Shown: positions 35,301-50,300 of the stretch, piece by piece | Layout: each line of letters begins with the position of its first letter | How positions within the stretch are numbered: the first letter of the stretch is position 1 | Assembly: GCA_963678675.1 (NCBI GenBank) | Contig: OY783194.1 | Span: forward strand, 29,800,278-29,864,277 | DNA: 64,000 bases | Reading direction: 5' to 3' | Source: Xiphydria camelus | Taxonomy: Eukaryota > Arthropoda > Insecta > Hymenoptera > Xiphydriidae | Made by a program: the position numbers and the translations under genes | The notes under the pieces: model-generated | The model's database searches: none | Told to the model about the DNA's origin: nothing | Seen by the model: only the letters and a program-made list of their open reading frames with translations

Positions 35301-38300
35301 GCCTAAAAATAAGATTATTTTTAAAAATGTTAAGAATAAAGACTCTTGGTCAAAAAATATATATTCTCAATTTGAGAACACTTTTGTTAGGATAAGAAGT
35401 ATTCCTCCCGCGCGGAAGAAGAAAATAATTACTCAAGAGAATACAACATTTCCTTGTACGAAAAAAACCACGGCTTGATCCTGTAATTACGTCACGACTT
35501 TTGACGCAGAAGACTTTTTTTCCTTCGCACCAACAATTATTTCTTTCGGTAAATAACCTTGTTAAAGAATTTCAACAACGTTCGATACACAAATTTCTTC
35601 CATTTTTTTCGCAATAAAATCTTTCGGTTCGAAGACCATCGATTCGTTAATTGAATACCAATTAAGCGGAACATTATTACCACTCGTTCGCACGACGCCG
35701 GGATATATTTAATTACATAACGTTATCCGTTCGTAATTAACCGGTTTCATCCGAAGTTAACATCCATCCGATATTACGAGTATAATATAGTGCACGCGTC
35801 CCGCGCAATTCGCGCGCCTATACTTTATACGAGTAGAATGCAGCGAGAGCTCGTCACACACTCGGAATTGATTATGACACATTCTACGCTCGCGCGTAAT
35901 TGCAGCGCTATCGATCGAGAACGAATGCACTGCTCGTCCGCCGCTGCATTTTAATGCGTCTCTACACATATAATCTCGCGTGTAGAACTGCCAAGAATTG
36001 CGAAATGGTCGAAAGGATCGGAGATAAGATCGTCCGTCGTTTCGAGAGATACTCGTTCGAAACTTCCCCTCGCGCGATCGTTTCGCCCTCCCCGAAGGAA
36101 AGAGAAGGAAAAAATCGACGTCGCGTTATTGCCTCTAACGGTTGTTTTGTTCTCCGCGACACTTAACTTGGCGAAAGGCCGCCCAACCTATGGAGATTTC
36201 TCTGAATTTATGAATACAACACATTTATTATGCTTTGACCCGTTACGTTTTATATGTACTTCAAAGTCTGGAAACACGAGAGCGCGCGCACCGCAAGAAC
36301 GTATCGCGCCTCCGCTCATGTGCAAAGGAGTTAAATATACGACGCCCACGTTATACTTTTCAAAGCATGGCTTTACGTTAAAACGCGCGAAGGGAGAGAA
36401 ACTGAGAAACGGATTACGCTTAATTTCTCGTGCAGCGGGTAGGTGCACGCGCACGTGACGGAGTGACAGGGAAACGAGACCGTTTCCTTGCCTCTGGTCG
36501 CGTCTGTGAAATTCCCAGGGAAATTACGGAATGGAATTAAATCACGTTTCCACGTTGTAACTCGTGATGAAGAAAATCAAAAGCTTATAGTATTTACGTT
36601 GAGAAAAATAATTAAGTTAAAATAACAAGACACATTTGGTAAATGCGTTTAATTATTCTAACCAAATGTTTAGTTATGGTAATCAAAAAGTGGTCAATTT
36701 AATCAAACAGATGGAGGATCCATATTTCACCAAACGATTTGGTCATTATCTCCAGGATTTTGGTTTGATTGACCAAGATATTTTTCTCATTGTATGGACG
36801 AATTCGAAGTTAAATTTTTGACATCTTGAACTCATCGTCAAAGCGAGATATACTCGTTTATCTGTAAAGGAACATCTGATCGAGTCGTTCAGTATTAAAA
36901 TGATGATAAACTTCTCTAAAAGAAACCAATTTTATTAACTTTCTACTCAAGTCCGTCTCGTTTAATTTTCAAAAGACTCGAGTCTATCTATCATTCTTCG
37001 GACGTCAAAAATATTGCAAAATTAAAACCCAGAAAATCCTTCAAAAAGAATAAATGAACAATTCCCATGGATTATTTCCGCGCATCCTTCAGAATAAATT
37101 CTGTCATTTCTCTCCCCGCTTTCCGAAGGTTCGACCGCGAGGAGAAAGTGAAAAACCGGAGGAACCCGCGCGCTGCAGGTGCGTCGATCGCGCGCGACAG
37201 GTTGAGCGCCGCTGGTGCCGAGGTTAAAGTACAAGGATCGGTTTAATTAGCTGTAAGTAACCCGCAAAGTCCGTACACTCTCGGCGCGGTAATTCCGATA
37301 TCGTAATTAGTTCTTTTTTTCTGTCCCAAAGCGTAACCGGAGCAGGGACCACCGGTCGCGTCGATCGTCCGCGATCGCCGTGTTTCCTCGAATATCGGAA
37401 TCGCGGTGCAGCTGGGCGGTGTCAAGGGGGTATCGGAACGCGATCCCCGTTCGATTGGTTATCGATTCGCGCGAGTGTTGTTGCCTCGTGATAAGGAAGA
37501 CGATCGTACGACTTTTATCGCCGCAAACGGCGCCGCGCGTCGGACTTCTTCGGGTTCTACGGCAAGAGCCGATACCGCACCACGTGTCGAGGTGAAAACG
37601 TAATCACGCCGCGTCGTCTAGAGTCGATCGCGGGTGAGGATCGGACCACGCCTCTTTTCTGAGTCTGATGGATACGCGGGTCTTTCGTTGAAGGGGATGC
37701 CCGTCTTTTTGTTTTTAAATTATAGCTGGTCACATAGTACGAAGAAAGCAGCGACGATTTTTTGATAACACTTTATTACTGACTTTTCTTGCGCTTCCTC
37801 ATATCGTCAGAAAAATAAATCACATATCCTTATTTCCCATTGTCTTGAAGATTTTCGGATGACGACCATTACGCCTATGAATTTGTCGAGCGACGATTTT
37901 TCGACAAAATTTTATCCTACCGATTTTTTACCGACGCACGTAATATAGGTACGTAGATTCGTCGAGGGTTTCCAAAAAATGAGCTCTAACTTCTAATGGG
38001 CAGGAAGGAAGAAGACGAATTTCTTAATTACCTGCGCCTATTTTCGCAAGTGCGCGGAAGCTAAATATTGACGTCGTCGCGATGAAAACCGTGCGATCGG
38101 ACTGACATGCGAGCGTGGAATCGGCGCGTCCCCGGTCCCCTCTACTCCCGATCGGCGCCTGGGTCCTCATTGACGTTCCGCGTCGTCGGAATGACGTGCA
38201 TGCTTCTACGGCTAAGTAATTATACCGGAGATAGAGTGGCGCCAGAGAATCGGGTGCGAATGCCGATCGGCACGACAATTCCATAATTCCGTGACGATTC

Positions 38301-41300
38301 GTGGAAAGTGGTAAGTCAAAAAAAATCGGCACTTTCTCGACATTCGCTACGTGGTTGCAAGTATTCGCAAGGACAAAACGACGTGACGTAGAGTGGCTTT
38401 CAAATGCAGATCGTCGGAACATTTTTAATTTTATACAGTCGAACACCTCTCGACAATCCTCTATGGATGGATCGAAGTTGATCAACAGCCTGTAAATTTT
38501 AGCCTACCCGCGGGTACGTAATTTACAAATCGAGTCATGCACACAGAGAAAAAGAATTAGTCGGATTTACTGAAAATTACTTACGGGGTCGCAAGTAATT
38601 ATTTATTTATATCAATGAAACCTTTTAATACATTAATTTGATATCTCTCCCTTATAATCATATGGAACAGTAAGTGATTGCAAGAAAGAAATATCTAATT
38701 AATACGAAAAAAGATGAAATTGATGCAAATAAATAATTACTTGCGATGCCGAAACAAATTATTGTCGGATCTAACTAATTCTTTTTCTCTGTGTATCGTT
38801 TAATAATAACGCGGTGCCACCCTCGAATTATTTCGTACTACCCGCAATCTCTCTCGCCCAGGAAAGTCGCTAACGGTAGATACCAGGGTCATCCGATAAA
38901 TCGGCCGTCTCGAACGATCGGTGGCTATATTTATGCAGCGAATGCGATTCCTTCGGATAACGCTTCGAGGTGTCGAGACACACGCGTGCGTGATAAACAG
39001 GCGGTGCCTCGCGTCAGTGGCGAAGAAACCTATACGCGATACCTACATACATATATCGCGAACAGCTGAATATCACGGCCACGTTATGCGACGTTGGATC
39101 GTTCGAGAATGGAATTTTTTTTGTTCCTCGTACGCACACACGCGCGAGACGCGTGCGTTTTGATCGGTCCGTATGATGCTTCGTTCGTCGTGAAACGGAA
39201 GTTCGCAAAAATGCAAGGACGCATTCGGACCCCGCGGAAAAATAGTTTTGCCTCGAAAAGAATTCTTCCGGGATGAAAGTATCTTTTCCCGTGCAAAATA
39301 TAGCGGTTGCTCCCTTTTTTAACGCCGATATTGTTCAATTTTTTATAAGCGATCGTTTAACCGTAAGCACACCGAGAAAAGATGCAGTAAATTAAACTAA
39401 ATCGGCGATTATAGGTGGGGGAATGCAGATCGAGTTACTTGGACTAATAATTGACTCGAATGAATTGCAAGTTCAAATGGCCGTTAATCGCTATAACCAA
39501 ATTTATTATTCGAAGCGAATAATTCTGCATTCCCCCGCCCGTAAACGCTGATTTAATTGAAAATGTACCATTTTTTTTCTCAGTGTAACAAATGTGATCG
39601 TGGTAACGCGGACCGCCGAGGTCCTCCGCAAGGGGAATCCTCGCGCGATTGCGGAATCCACGCGCGCAGCCGCGACGCGAGTATGAGAAAATACTGTTCG
39701 TTTAAAGCATAGTAATTACGCTATTGTAATTCGTTTTCCTATTCTCGGAATCGAATAAACGTTTCTTCGTCTATTACCTCTTAAATCATTCGCGAGATTA
39801 AATAGAATCGTGTAAACAGTTGTTTGATTTAAGCGAAGTGAATGTATGATATAGTGGACAGAGAAGAAATTAAAGTTTTTGCTTGAACAAGGAAATGTTT
39901 TTCGCACGAGAGGAGGAAAAGCTGTAAAAGATGAATGAAAAAGTCGCAGCTCGAACGATCTTCGATGAAAGAAAACGACGTGTTCGTTATTCAAATACGC
40001 GTATCACCATTTCGTCAGCCTATATGAGCCGAGCCCCCCCCCCCTCCCTCCCTTTCCATTTGCCGTAAGGAAAAATTCGACGCGCCGTATCTACCTGTTG
40101 CTCTTGTGCTCACACTTGAGCGCATTGCCTCGACCGAGGTCGCGCTAAGTAAAAATCCCCTCTCGCTTTTTCTCGTAATTCGTCCCCCTCATCTCGCTTA
40201 TTTTCCCATTTCTCGCGGGCAGTACGGAAGGTTCGACAACACAAGCGCGATTGCGACGGAAATTCCCAGCAAACCGCAATAACGCGGCGATATTTAGCTC
40301 CGCGTTTCGCAAGACCGTGTACAAGAGTGACATCCGTCTTGATATAAATTACGGTCGCGTAAAAATGATTTTCGTGCCGCCTGCGGATGAAAGAAAGATT
40401 ATACTCGCGGGATGCTGCAGAAAATTGGATAAAAATTGTCATTCTATAAAGAGGAGTGACCATCGCCGACTTTGCGCCACACGCGAGGATATGCTCAGCG
40501 CCGCGATGCAAGAAGGGAGCCAGTGTGGCGCTCCGATCCTCCCTCTTGGATCTAGTCGCGCGCGAGTGTTCGTTCAACTATAATACTGTTTGTTAATTGT
40601 CCTCAAATTGACTTGCTTATCAATGGAAAATTGAAATATCGACGATTTTTTGTACATAAAATCACAAATATTTCGCATTTCCTTCCTCTAATAACCGTGC
40701 TTTTTGTAATCAGTACGAAAAAATACACAAAATAAGATGGTCCAGCGATCGTTTCGCGAAGGCAAGAATTTTTCGGAAATTTCCTCGATAGCTGTCTCCT
40801 CATTACGTTTTTATAATACGCGTGCACTAGATGTGTACTCGACGATAAGAGAAACCTCCACTCCGAAAAATTGAACTCGACCCGCGCGCTAAATTCGTAA
40901 ACGCGCGAAATTCGAAAGAAACTTCCGCGGTGAGCTTCGGAAAAATCGATCTTTACCTGCGGGAACGCTTCGTCGCTGCAGGATCCGTGAAGAGACGACG
41001 GGCCGCGCCGCGCCGCACGGCTCAGCTGTAGCGTTCGCCGGGAGAACGCGCAACGCTCTCGTTTGCGGGCAAAAGTCGCCCCCTTCTTCGTCGGCGCGTA
41101 GCACGCCTAATTCGCGCGTTCCGCAAGCCTGAACTGTATACGCGCGTCGCGAGCGAATTCCCCCCATGCGAGAGAGAATTCGTATTTTTTTTTCTCGTCG
41201 CGCGATACGCCCGCGGTAAAAAGGTGCGTTACACGCGAAGCGAACCGAACGACTGACGAGCCGCGACTGTGCGCCCGCAACTCCTACCACCTCTCGGCAA

Positions 41301-44300
41301 CTTCACTCAGAGGTAGACACACCGACGTATACCCAGAGCCGCGCGCCGCGACCGACACCGACGACGGGCGCGCCGGTGCTTCGGATGCGGACGCGTTCTA
41401 ACCGATACTAACCGATGCACGTCGGCGACGTCGAACGGAAGGACGCGTCGCGCCGCCCCTGCCTCCTCTTCGTCGCGAGAAACGAAGAGGTACGACGCGC
41501 CTGCATCGAGCAGAATGCGTCGCTGCGTGTATACACGCGCGCGCGTGCGGTACAGGATCATCGTTGATAAATGAAACGAGAAGGCGGGGGGGAGTGGATT
41601 TATACGGGTTACTCGCGCGACACATACGGGAGGATCGCACGTGCAGATGCAACAGATCCGACACGCGCAGCGCGTAGCGCGCTAATATTTCCGGTGATGG
41701 TTTCGCCCGCGCGAGTGGGTGATGATGAGTCCTACCTGTTATAACAGCGCTCGACAATTGGGAGAACTTGTACTGACTGAAGAATTTTAATTAATGAAAC
41801 ATTTCTGTGGCAGGCAGTCAAAAGGGCATAAGTCGATTTATGACTAAATGGAAATTTGTAACGTTTTTTTTGCTTAACCACAATGTTCTGGGCCGTTGCC
41901 TGGCATTAATCAAAATTGACAACATATTAGATAACCAAAATGGCTCATAAATTAATTTGGGCAATATCTCTGATTTACAAGAACTAGTTTAACTTTGCAC
42001 CCCTCTCTTGAAAATGTCAATTTTTGAACTTATGTCCATTTGACTTCCAGCCACAGATTTGTTCGTCGACTACTCTCTGATTGGTTTCTCGACGAAAGCT
42101 CAATGGAAAAACGACTACCTATTATGTGAGAAAAACAATTTTTGATACACAGAATCACTGACATCTTACATGTCCTTCGAGATATCGATCGAAAATTCTG
42201 GAATTAAATTCTCAACCACTCTATTCCATGTATTTTTTCATGCTGATTTCAAAAATCACGGATTTATCGAGGAAATCTCAAAGAAAAACCGAGATACCGA
42301 TGATTAAAAAAAAATTCTCGTACATGAAATCACCTATATCTTATATTTTCTTTGAGATATTGACCGAATAACCATGCTTTTTGTAATAAGCACGAAAAAA
42401 TACATAAGACAGGATGACTGACAATGCGCGACCGATTCCAGAGATTTCGATTTTCGGCAAAATGCCCTCAATATTTCATACTTTTTTAAATACATCAGTT
42501 ACTTCACTCTGCCAAATATTCATTTGATGGCCAATGATTGTAACATTTTGTCGAATCAATTAATTTTTTTTCTTTGAATCAACTCAATTTTCTGATCAGT
42601 GAATGTACAATACTTCGTATTGGACAGTCCTTTGTAGTACTCGCGAGTAATTACAAACAGGAGGTCAAAGGCTTAGTAGAACAGCTTCCGATTGAAGTCT
42701 ATTTAAGAAAACGAGATTAGCGAAAGGGAGCACATGAGGACCGTCGAGCAGAATTGTACTCGCGGTCGCGTTATTCCCAAGTAAGACGTTTCTATACAGC
42801 ACATCTGGAAACACCCATATCCCGACAGTTTCGCCTTGAAAGGAGACGCGAACGCGAAGATAGCTCCTTTCTCGAATACGTAATTTATACCAGTCTTTGT
42901 CGCGTTCGCCTGTCATCCATAACAGGAAAGTAACACGCCTCGTTTGGTCGACCGCTAATTTCATTTTTCAAGTAGCGCGTGAACTCGCATAGCTGACCCA
43001 ACAAGTTGTCGTTTCGATTCGTGCCACTCCATCATTAATTTACCCCCGAAAAAATACCATACCAACTTGGACAAAAAGTTCACAGAAACACAGTCACGCT
43101 CAGAGAGTCGACCCCTAATTCCGACATTGGTCGTTGCCGTACCAAGGTACAAATATAGTCATGAATAATGTAATCAGGATAGTCGCTAACCCCCTCCCCC
43201 TTTCCGCGCGGACATGCTCACTCGTACTCGAATGTGCACGCGGCGTATACGTCGCACTCCGCGGCGGGACATTTTTATCAGCCCCTATGCCAGGCCGGAG
43301 CTGCGGGCGCAGGTGGAGGCGGCGAAACCGCGACGAGTTCGACTAAACAGTCGAACGGGCGGCGAGTAGAGATTGTATCAGGAATCGCTGCCGCCGATCG
43401 GAGAGCGAGTAGAAAAATTGCGAATTAATACTGCCGCGGCAAGCGAGACGCGCGCGGAGAAATTTGACGAAAGACGAGCAAAGGGATATTTCGCTGAGCG
43501 TCCGATTGCCTAATACTCCTCGACCGGTTTAGCTGATGAGGTTTAGTCGCGCCGTTCACCGGGACGATTACGATTTCGTCCCGTAATCGTCACGCCGCGT
43601 CGAGCCTCAGCCGCTGTATCAATCGCGATCGCCGATCGTGAGTCTCTTACAAGATCGCCGGGTGACGAGCTCGAGAAAGTCGCGGGGGGTTGAGAAATGT
43701 TTACCGGACGGAGTGTAACGATTATACTTGACGATCGAGAGAGAGAGAGAGAGAAGCAATTTATTAACTCCGGGATAGAGTCTCCTGAGAGCTAACTACA
43801 ATAAGCGAGAAAACAGCGAAAAGAAACTAAAAGAAAAATACTTATAACTGACTCAAGAAGAAGAAATAATAATAGCTGCAAAATTATGCACTATGAGATA
43901 GAAAAACAGACAGATTATAATACATAAATTAGGCATTTATTATTGCTCTAGGACATAGTCCTCTGAGATGGTATGCACAACGAGAATATACTAGGATTGT
44001 GTATAATAACAATATACGTAAGTATATAAGAAAGTAAACGTAAGAGAAATAGAGAGAGGCGTAAAGCAATAATAATATTCATGGTAAAAAAAAGAAATAA
44101 TAATAATAAGAAAGAAAGAACGAATAACAAAAATATAGAGAGAAAGAGAGAAAGCTATTGCGCCTGGATATCGCATGAGAATCTTCGCGAGGATTCGGAT
44201 TTTTCATTAAAAAAGAATCGAATCATTTTACCGAACTGCGTGTCTCTCCACGGTATACTCCAAAGTAGATCGATTGGCAATCAAACCGCGTTCCAAATGC

Positions 44301-47300
44301 GAACGAATAGCTTTATTATTTATTATCACATACCTGCCAATCGTATCATCGAACAATCGCTCCGCAAACCTCGACGCACAATCCACGGACCACGAACGAG
44401 AGGGTGAAGTACGATCAAACCAGGCGTTGCCTCGCTCGATCGGCCTGCATTTATAACCGTCGGACGCGAGGGGTAGTCATAGTCACTATCGTGGCTGGCG
44501 TGCGCATAAACCACCCCACGAGCTCGGCCTATCCTCGACCAACGTCTTATCAGCGAAAACTAAAAACAGTGGGCCATCCGCAGCTGCGAAACGAGATCGA
44601 TCGGAGCGTCCGACGGCGTCCCACAATTAATCCAGGGGGATTGACGGCGCGGAAAGTCACCCCTAACGCCCCGTTGTCCAGATAACCGTACAACGTAGGT
44701 GTACGTTCACATATCACGTTTCCCGCGTGGGAGAACGAGCGTTGTATTATCGAAAGTGAATAGCTCGGTGTGCCGGAAGAGAAAGGATTCTGGATTTTTA
44801 TTTCCATGCGTTCTCGCGGTGGCAATTGGAAAAGTGATAGGTTGATTGCACGTTCTCGCGCATGGCAAGCGAGTGTCGCGTGCTCGCTGTGGAAACGTCT
44901 ATATTGAAAATGTATGAAGCGTTCTATCGTGACGATCGTATCGCTTTCCAACGGCTGCGAGAAATTGCCCACTTCATGCGCCGCTAAACGGTACGCGATA
45001 TCTTTCCGGAACACGATGCAGTTTCCTTTCTCTCTTTCTTCTGCTTTGCCGTCCCGCCGCGCGCACCCGGCAAAATCACGATATCTCGACGCGGCCTCGT
45101 AGTAAGATCGAACGTCATTAAGGTAACTGTCCCGGTCGAGAATTTGCACTCGAAGAATTCACGAAAAAAGAATTCGAAGCATATGAAAAATCTTCTAAAC
45201 ATTTTCCCTGATCTTTCGTCAAGTTTTTCGTGCCGAAAGTATCCGTACGGAAAAAATTCCTAAAGTTATCGGAACTCGAAAAATCTATTCCGAAATTGAT
45301 GTGTAAGTATTTTCTTCGGGGCTCTAAAAAAATGTCTCTAGCGTTTAACCGCAAGAATATAAATGCCCATTCGAGCGAATTAGAATGAAGCGATACTAGG
45401 TGCACTATCGGCTCCGTTATCACTTCGACGACGGACGATAACTCCGCCACGGCCGACCGTACGTGTATACGTTCGCCGGCCAGTTTAGTTCTCAAGGATA
45501 ACCGCGCGCGGCACCGGAAAGTCGCGTTGCGCTAAATTCGCGTAGAGAAATCGCGCCACGAAAAAAATGGGACGCGCGAAAATTCGGCGAAAACCCGCGC
45601 GCGTGCGCGCGACAACGCGCATCGCAAACGGAGACCCGTTCTCCGACTGTATAGTTCTTCGAGCTGAGCGGAGACCACGCGGGGACGCCCGTTCGGCGCG
45701 GTCGAACGCCTTATTAGTTATTAAAAGCCGAGGAGCGCGCGCGAGGTGGCGGAGGTCGCAACGACCACATCCGGTGATCCGGGCCACAATGCCCTCTGAT
45801 GAGGCGTCAAACACACTCGGGTTGGCATGAATTAGTTACGTATGTGTGTACCTATATAGCGCGGGCAAACAGCGCGTAGAAACGAAACGGGGCGAAAGAA
45901 TGGAGCGAGAACGGGAACATCGTTTTCTCGAACGTTACACCGAATGGAAACGAGTGTGCCCGGCGCACGGGTGTGCTGTATAGCCGATCCTTTGTTGGCC
46001 CAAGATACGGAACACGGTGTGTGGGGAGAGGTATACCTATCTCTTATCTCTCGCATTCCTAGCCGACGCTCCTTCCACGTCGCGCGGGAACACTGACGTA
46101 ACGCGTTGGGCCCTCGCGACACTTCGGGGAACGGAATCGGAATTACATACGTGCATGTGTTTCGTGCTAAAGCGGCGGAAGGAAGGTGGAGGGTAGCGAC
46201 ACGGGGGCGAGGGATCAGAGGTGGGCGAGACCTGAGATGTTTTCTCTTTGAGATCGTCGTCGATCGATTGATAAGAACTCTTGGTCAAAACGGATGTCAT
46301 TGTAGATTTGTAATTGATAGCGATTTTCCAAATTTGTTCTCCCATTTTATCCTTGACGCGCCAAGAAAATTCTATTCGGCGCGGTAAACAGAATTCGCTA
46401 CACTGTTAAAAGTTTTCTTAACTTTCAGACAAGAGATAGCATACAAATATAGCTTTAATTTACGAAATTATACTCTTAATTCTAAGGGACACGTATTTAC
46501 CTTAATTCAAAGTAATAATTTCGTAGCATCTCGATTGTTTCTTAATTTTAAAGAACAACCCTACGAAATCCATGATTACTGCGACAGTTTTTTGAATTTC
46601 AAGAAAAGTTTATGCGATATTCAAGACACTTTTGAGTTTGATAAAAACGTCAGTACTTTCCTGAAGTTTAAAATAATTTTTTTTACACTGTATCAATGGC
46701 ACTAGTTTCCAAAGACTGCATATTCGTTAGAAAACGTTTTCTACATCTCGTTACGAAAAGCAACGGGAACAACGATGCGACTTTTACTGCATTTTCCATG
46801 CAGAAAATGACGCGACGATAGTTCTCTCGTACGCGTGCGTTATTTAAAAAAACTGTAAATGTCATTGGAAAGCGGGACGTAGATTGGTCTCGACTTGTTA
46901 ATCTACGTCACGACGACGTCTGCTATTTAATAGCACATTTCGAAATGTCTATATAATCATGGCATGGAGGACCAGTACTGAATCAATATTGATGTCGTTA
47001 TTAAAATAATCGCATTGATAAACTGGTAACGATATACCAGCTACCAGTAGCGATCCGGTATCGCGGCTAGTAATAGCGAAAAGCAAGGCGAAGCTAAAGA
47101 AATTTAAGGCCCCCGCTAACCATTGCCAAGCACCACAATCGAGGGCCAAATCGGTGCTCCACTTCGTCACGCGTTCTTCCACTGAGAGAAATCTAGTAAT
47201 TTTGTCTCTCAGTGCATTGCTATAATATAAGTAAACTCAGAGAAATTTATAGGTCGCACAGCGATAAGTATGGCTATGATAGTTATATTTTAAGGTCAAA

Positions 47301-50300
47301 TGAGGTTAATTAGACAGTTTAGGTAATATGTATAGTAATACCAAATAGTAACAAGAGCAATACTTATTGTTGAAATAACTATGCGTTAACTGAAATAATC
47401 ATGCGTTTAGCTGAAATAACTATACATATAGCTGAAATAATGATACGTATAGCTGAAATAAAAATACGTATTGCTCTAAGGTAACTACAACTTATTCTTA
47501 TATTAATAAATTACTGGCACTACCGTGCAACCTGTACGATTTCTCTCAGTGTGCCAGTCGAATTCCAGCATTTTCATAAATGTAGGTATGTAGGTATCGT
47601 CGATGACTCCATCATCGCTATAATTAATATCGCTACGCATTCACCAATCTTCGACCGTCGACAAATATGACTGAATAGCGACGTACGTACAGCGATGAGA
47701 ACGACTTCGAGTGACGCGAATTGTCGGTATAACTTATCGCAAGCTCGGAAGCGACGGGAATTTGCAAGGTGAGTCGTATCGCGCCGGCATATAGTTCCGT
47801 GGTATCTCGCGCCGATGGAAATTCCGAAGTCATCGGCGGTGACTCCGGATCGGCTCGATCGCTCGTGTGTAGTAACCACGAAACTTTTCCGCGCTTTGAT
47901 TCGTTAATTAGCCTTCCCGGTAATGGGGTTCGGTATCGTATATATACCATAATATGGTATATCGTGGGGTATACCACATTAGGCTAAAATTACTCTCCAG
48001 GAAAGAAACTTCGATCACAATTATCTCGTTAGTCATTACTTGTGAGCTTTTGGCTTATATTTGTATAATACTTTTTTGAAGATTACGTTTCTATCTACAA
48101 TAACGTCTTATATCGATATAAGCCAAAAATTCATAAATAATGAGAAAATAATGGTTGAAGTTTCTTTCCTGGCGAGTAAGTTTAGCCTCACATGGTACAC
48201 AGTAAAAAGTGGTGTTAATTTTTAACACTATTTCACCGGTGCGGACCTTACATGTACCACATCTGGTATTATTCAGTTTTATGCCATGCTATCCAACACC
48301 AAAAGTGGTCTATACAGGTCCACACCGCGGAATTTTTTAGTATATCGAATACGAGTGTGACGACGGCCTGAGAAAATTCTTTAACCCTTTCGCTACGGGC
48401 GGTGATTTTTCGCAGCTGAATATTATGTTATGTATTCTGCATTGGTAATATGCGACTAATGTCTGAAAACAATAGATTTTAAAATTCGTTCAAAAACAAG
48501 CGTGTGTCATTCTTTTCAAAAACACCATGCCTCCCTGCCGGACCCTGTACAATACGCGGCATCTTATGGAGAGCGACTATAGTCGCCCGTAGTAGCGAAA
48601 GGGTTAATTTTATTGGAAGTGAGAAAGAGAGAGAGGGGGGAGGGGCGATGCAACGAACTTCCATACGCAAATGTCGTTCGAGGAGGAGATTAGTTCTCGA
48701 CGTCTTAGGACGAGGTGACGTCGTCCGAGACTTAAACTGTTGGCATTATATCGCACGTGTTCGTGGCTCTTGCGCCGATGTAAGCGATACCGCGAAGCCC
48801 GCATGAAGGCGGGACAGCCGAGGCGGGTGTTTGCTTAGTTTTACATCAGTTTTGTTGCGCTGCGCCGTTTGTCGTGTATAATCCGACGTTCGCTTTGTTT
48901 CGTTACCGAAAAAGAAATGGAGCACGACGACTACATCGCGTTGATGGATAAAATTTGCGGGCAAACTCTTGTTTAAAAACGTGCTTTCGCGACGTGTCGG
49001 ACGGCGACGGGCGTGCATACTCGTTTTCAAACAAAAGCGCATGCGATGACGTTGCACACGGTACTCACTGTTTGCTGAGGCTTCGCGTTTAGCTCGACGA
49101 CGGTCTTCTGCAACTCGTAGTTCTGCCGTCGCAGGAGGGAAATCTGCCGGGAGAGGAAAAACGTCAGCTTTGGTCTTCGAAGTCGCGCTTTCGGTTTTGC
49201 GATCGAGAGGAAACCGAAGGAAATATAGACGCGACGACCGGGTTCGTTTCTTCAATCGACGTTTTTAACCCTTGGACGTACAGGTCGGGTCTACAGGACC
49301 CGGCGGTAAAAAGAAATATTATAACTCGTAATTGATAGACGATTGGTTTATTTAAATTATCGATGATAGATGTGTTTAATGCAATATGAAAAAGCACGTA
49401 TAATATCTAACGTTATTTCTTTCGCTAAAAAAATCATTACATTTTACAACCAAGATATAATTTATATCTATTATAATTTGTGAATATTTTAATTCGGGTT
49501 TGGGAGTCCCGACTTATGCACAGGAGTGCAATTTTTAACGCACGCATCAAAGGGTTAATTAAAGCACTCGACCCGAGAATCATCACACCTTCTTCGTATG
49601 CACGACGAACCGGAAACGGATATTTCGCTTCTCGGAACGTTATTGCCAATGCCGCGGTTTTCGGAATCGTTCCTCCCCGATTGTTGAGAAAGTAACGGAC
49701 ACGTATAGTAATATTCACGCCGACTCTTAAATATTATTGTAGTATCTACATCTACGTAATCAGAAGGAAGTCCGGCATAGAGCGCGCTGCGGGCAGGGGC
49801 CACGCGATGCGCGTTTCTGTTTGCGTTTCTTATCTCAGGTTTGTACTGCGATAACTGGCCCCCGCCCTTCCCCTCCGACCCCGCGGAACCCCTCGGTACC
49901 GCTAGACCCCTGCGCTGCAATCCGCCGCAAAGGTGCGCCTAGGTAGGTAAGGCAGGTGCAGGGATGACTTCGAGTGATTCAGTGCCCGGGCCGACAAAAA
50001 TTATCCGCTTTCGCAATTTTTTTTCATTCGACGAAAAGTACAAGGATCGAGGCCTCTCGCGCGATATGATACCGCGCGAGAGGATTTTAATCGAACTTCT
50101 TTCGTCTTGCTTTTGAATTATTAATACGGACGGCAACTAGATTTTACAGCAAGCTATTTTCAATTTTACGAATTTCTAGAAATTATGACGATTCGGTTTT
50201 CAAGCAATTTTTTTTTATCGCAGATTCGAAAAATGCGGACAAAATTATTTACTCCGTGGTTTTTCATTTTTCATTTTCGGCTTTATTTTAAGCTGTGAAT

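Noticed and set aside
44550..45149. 199-codon minus-strand frame
   Set aside because: Overlaps other frames, no domain, no exon borders; typical of the CpG-rich patches in this intron.
47356..47473. CRISPR-like spaced repeats
   Set aside because: The units are contiguous and degenerate without unique spacers, lie within a MITE and the genome is eukaryotic.
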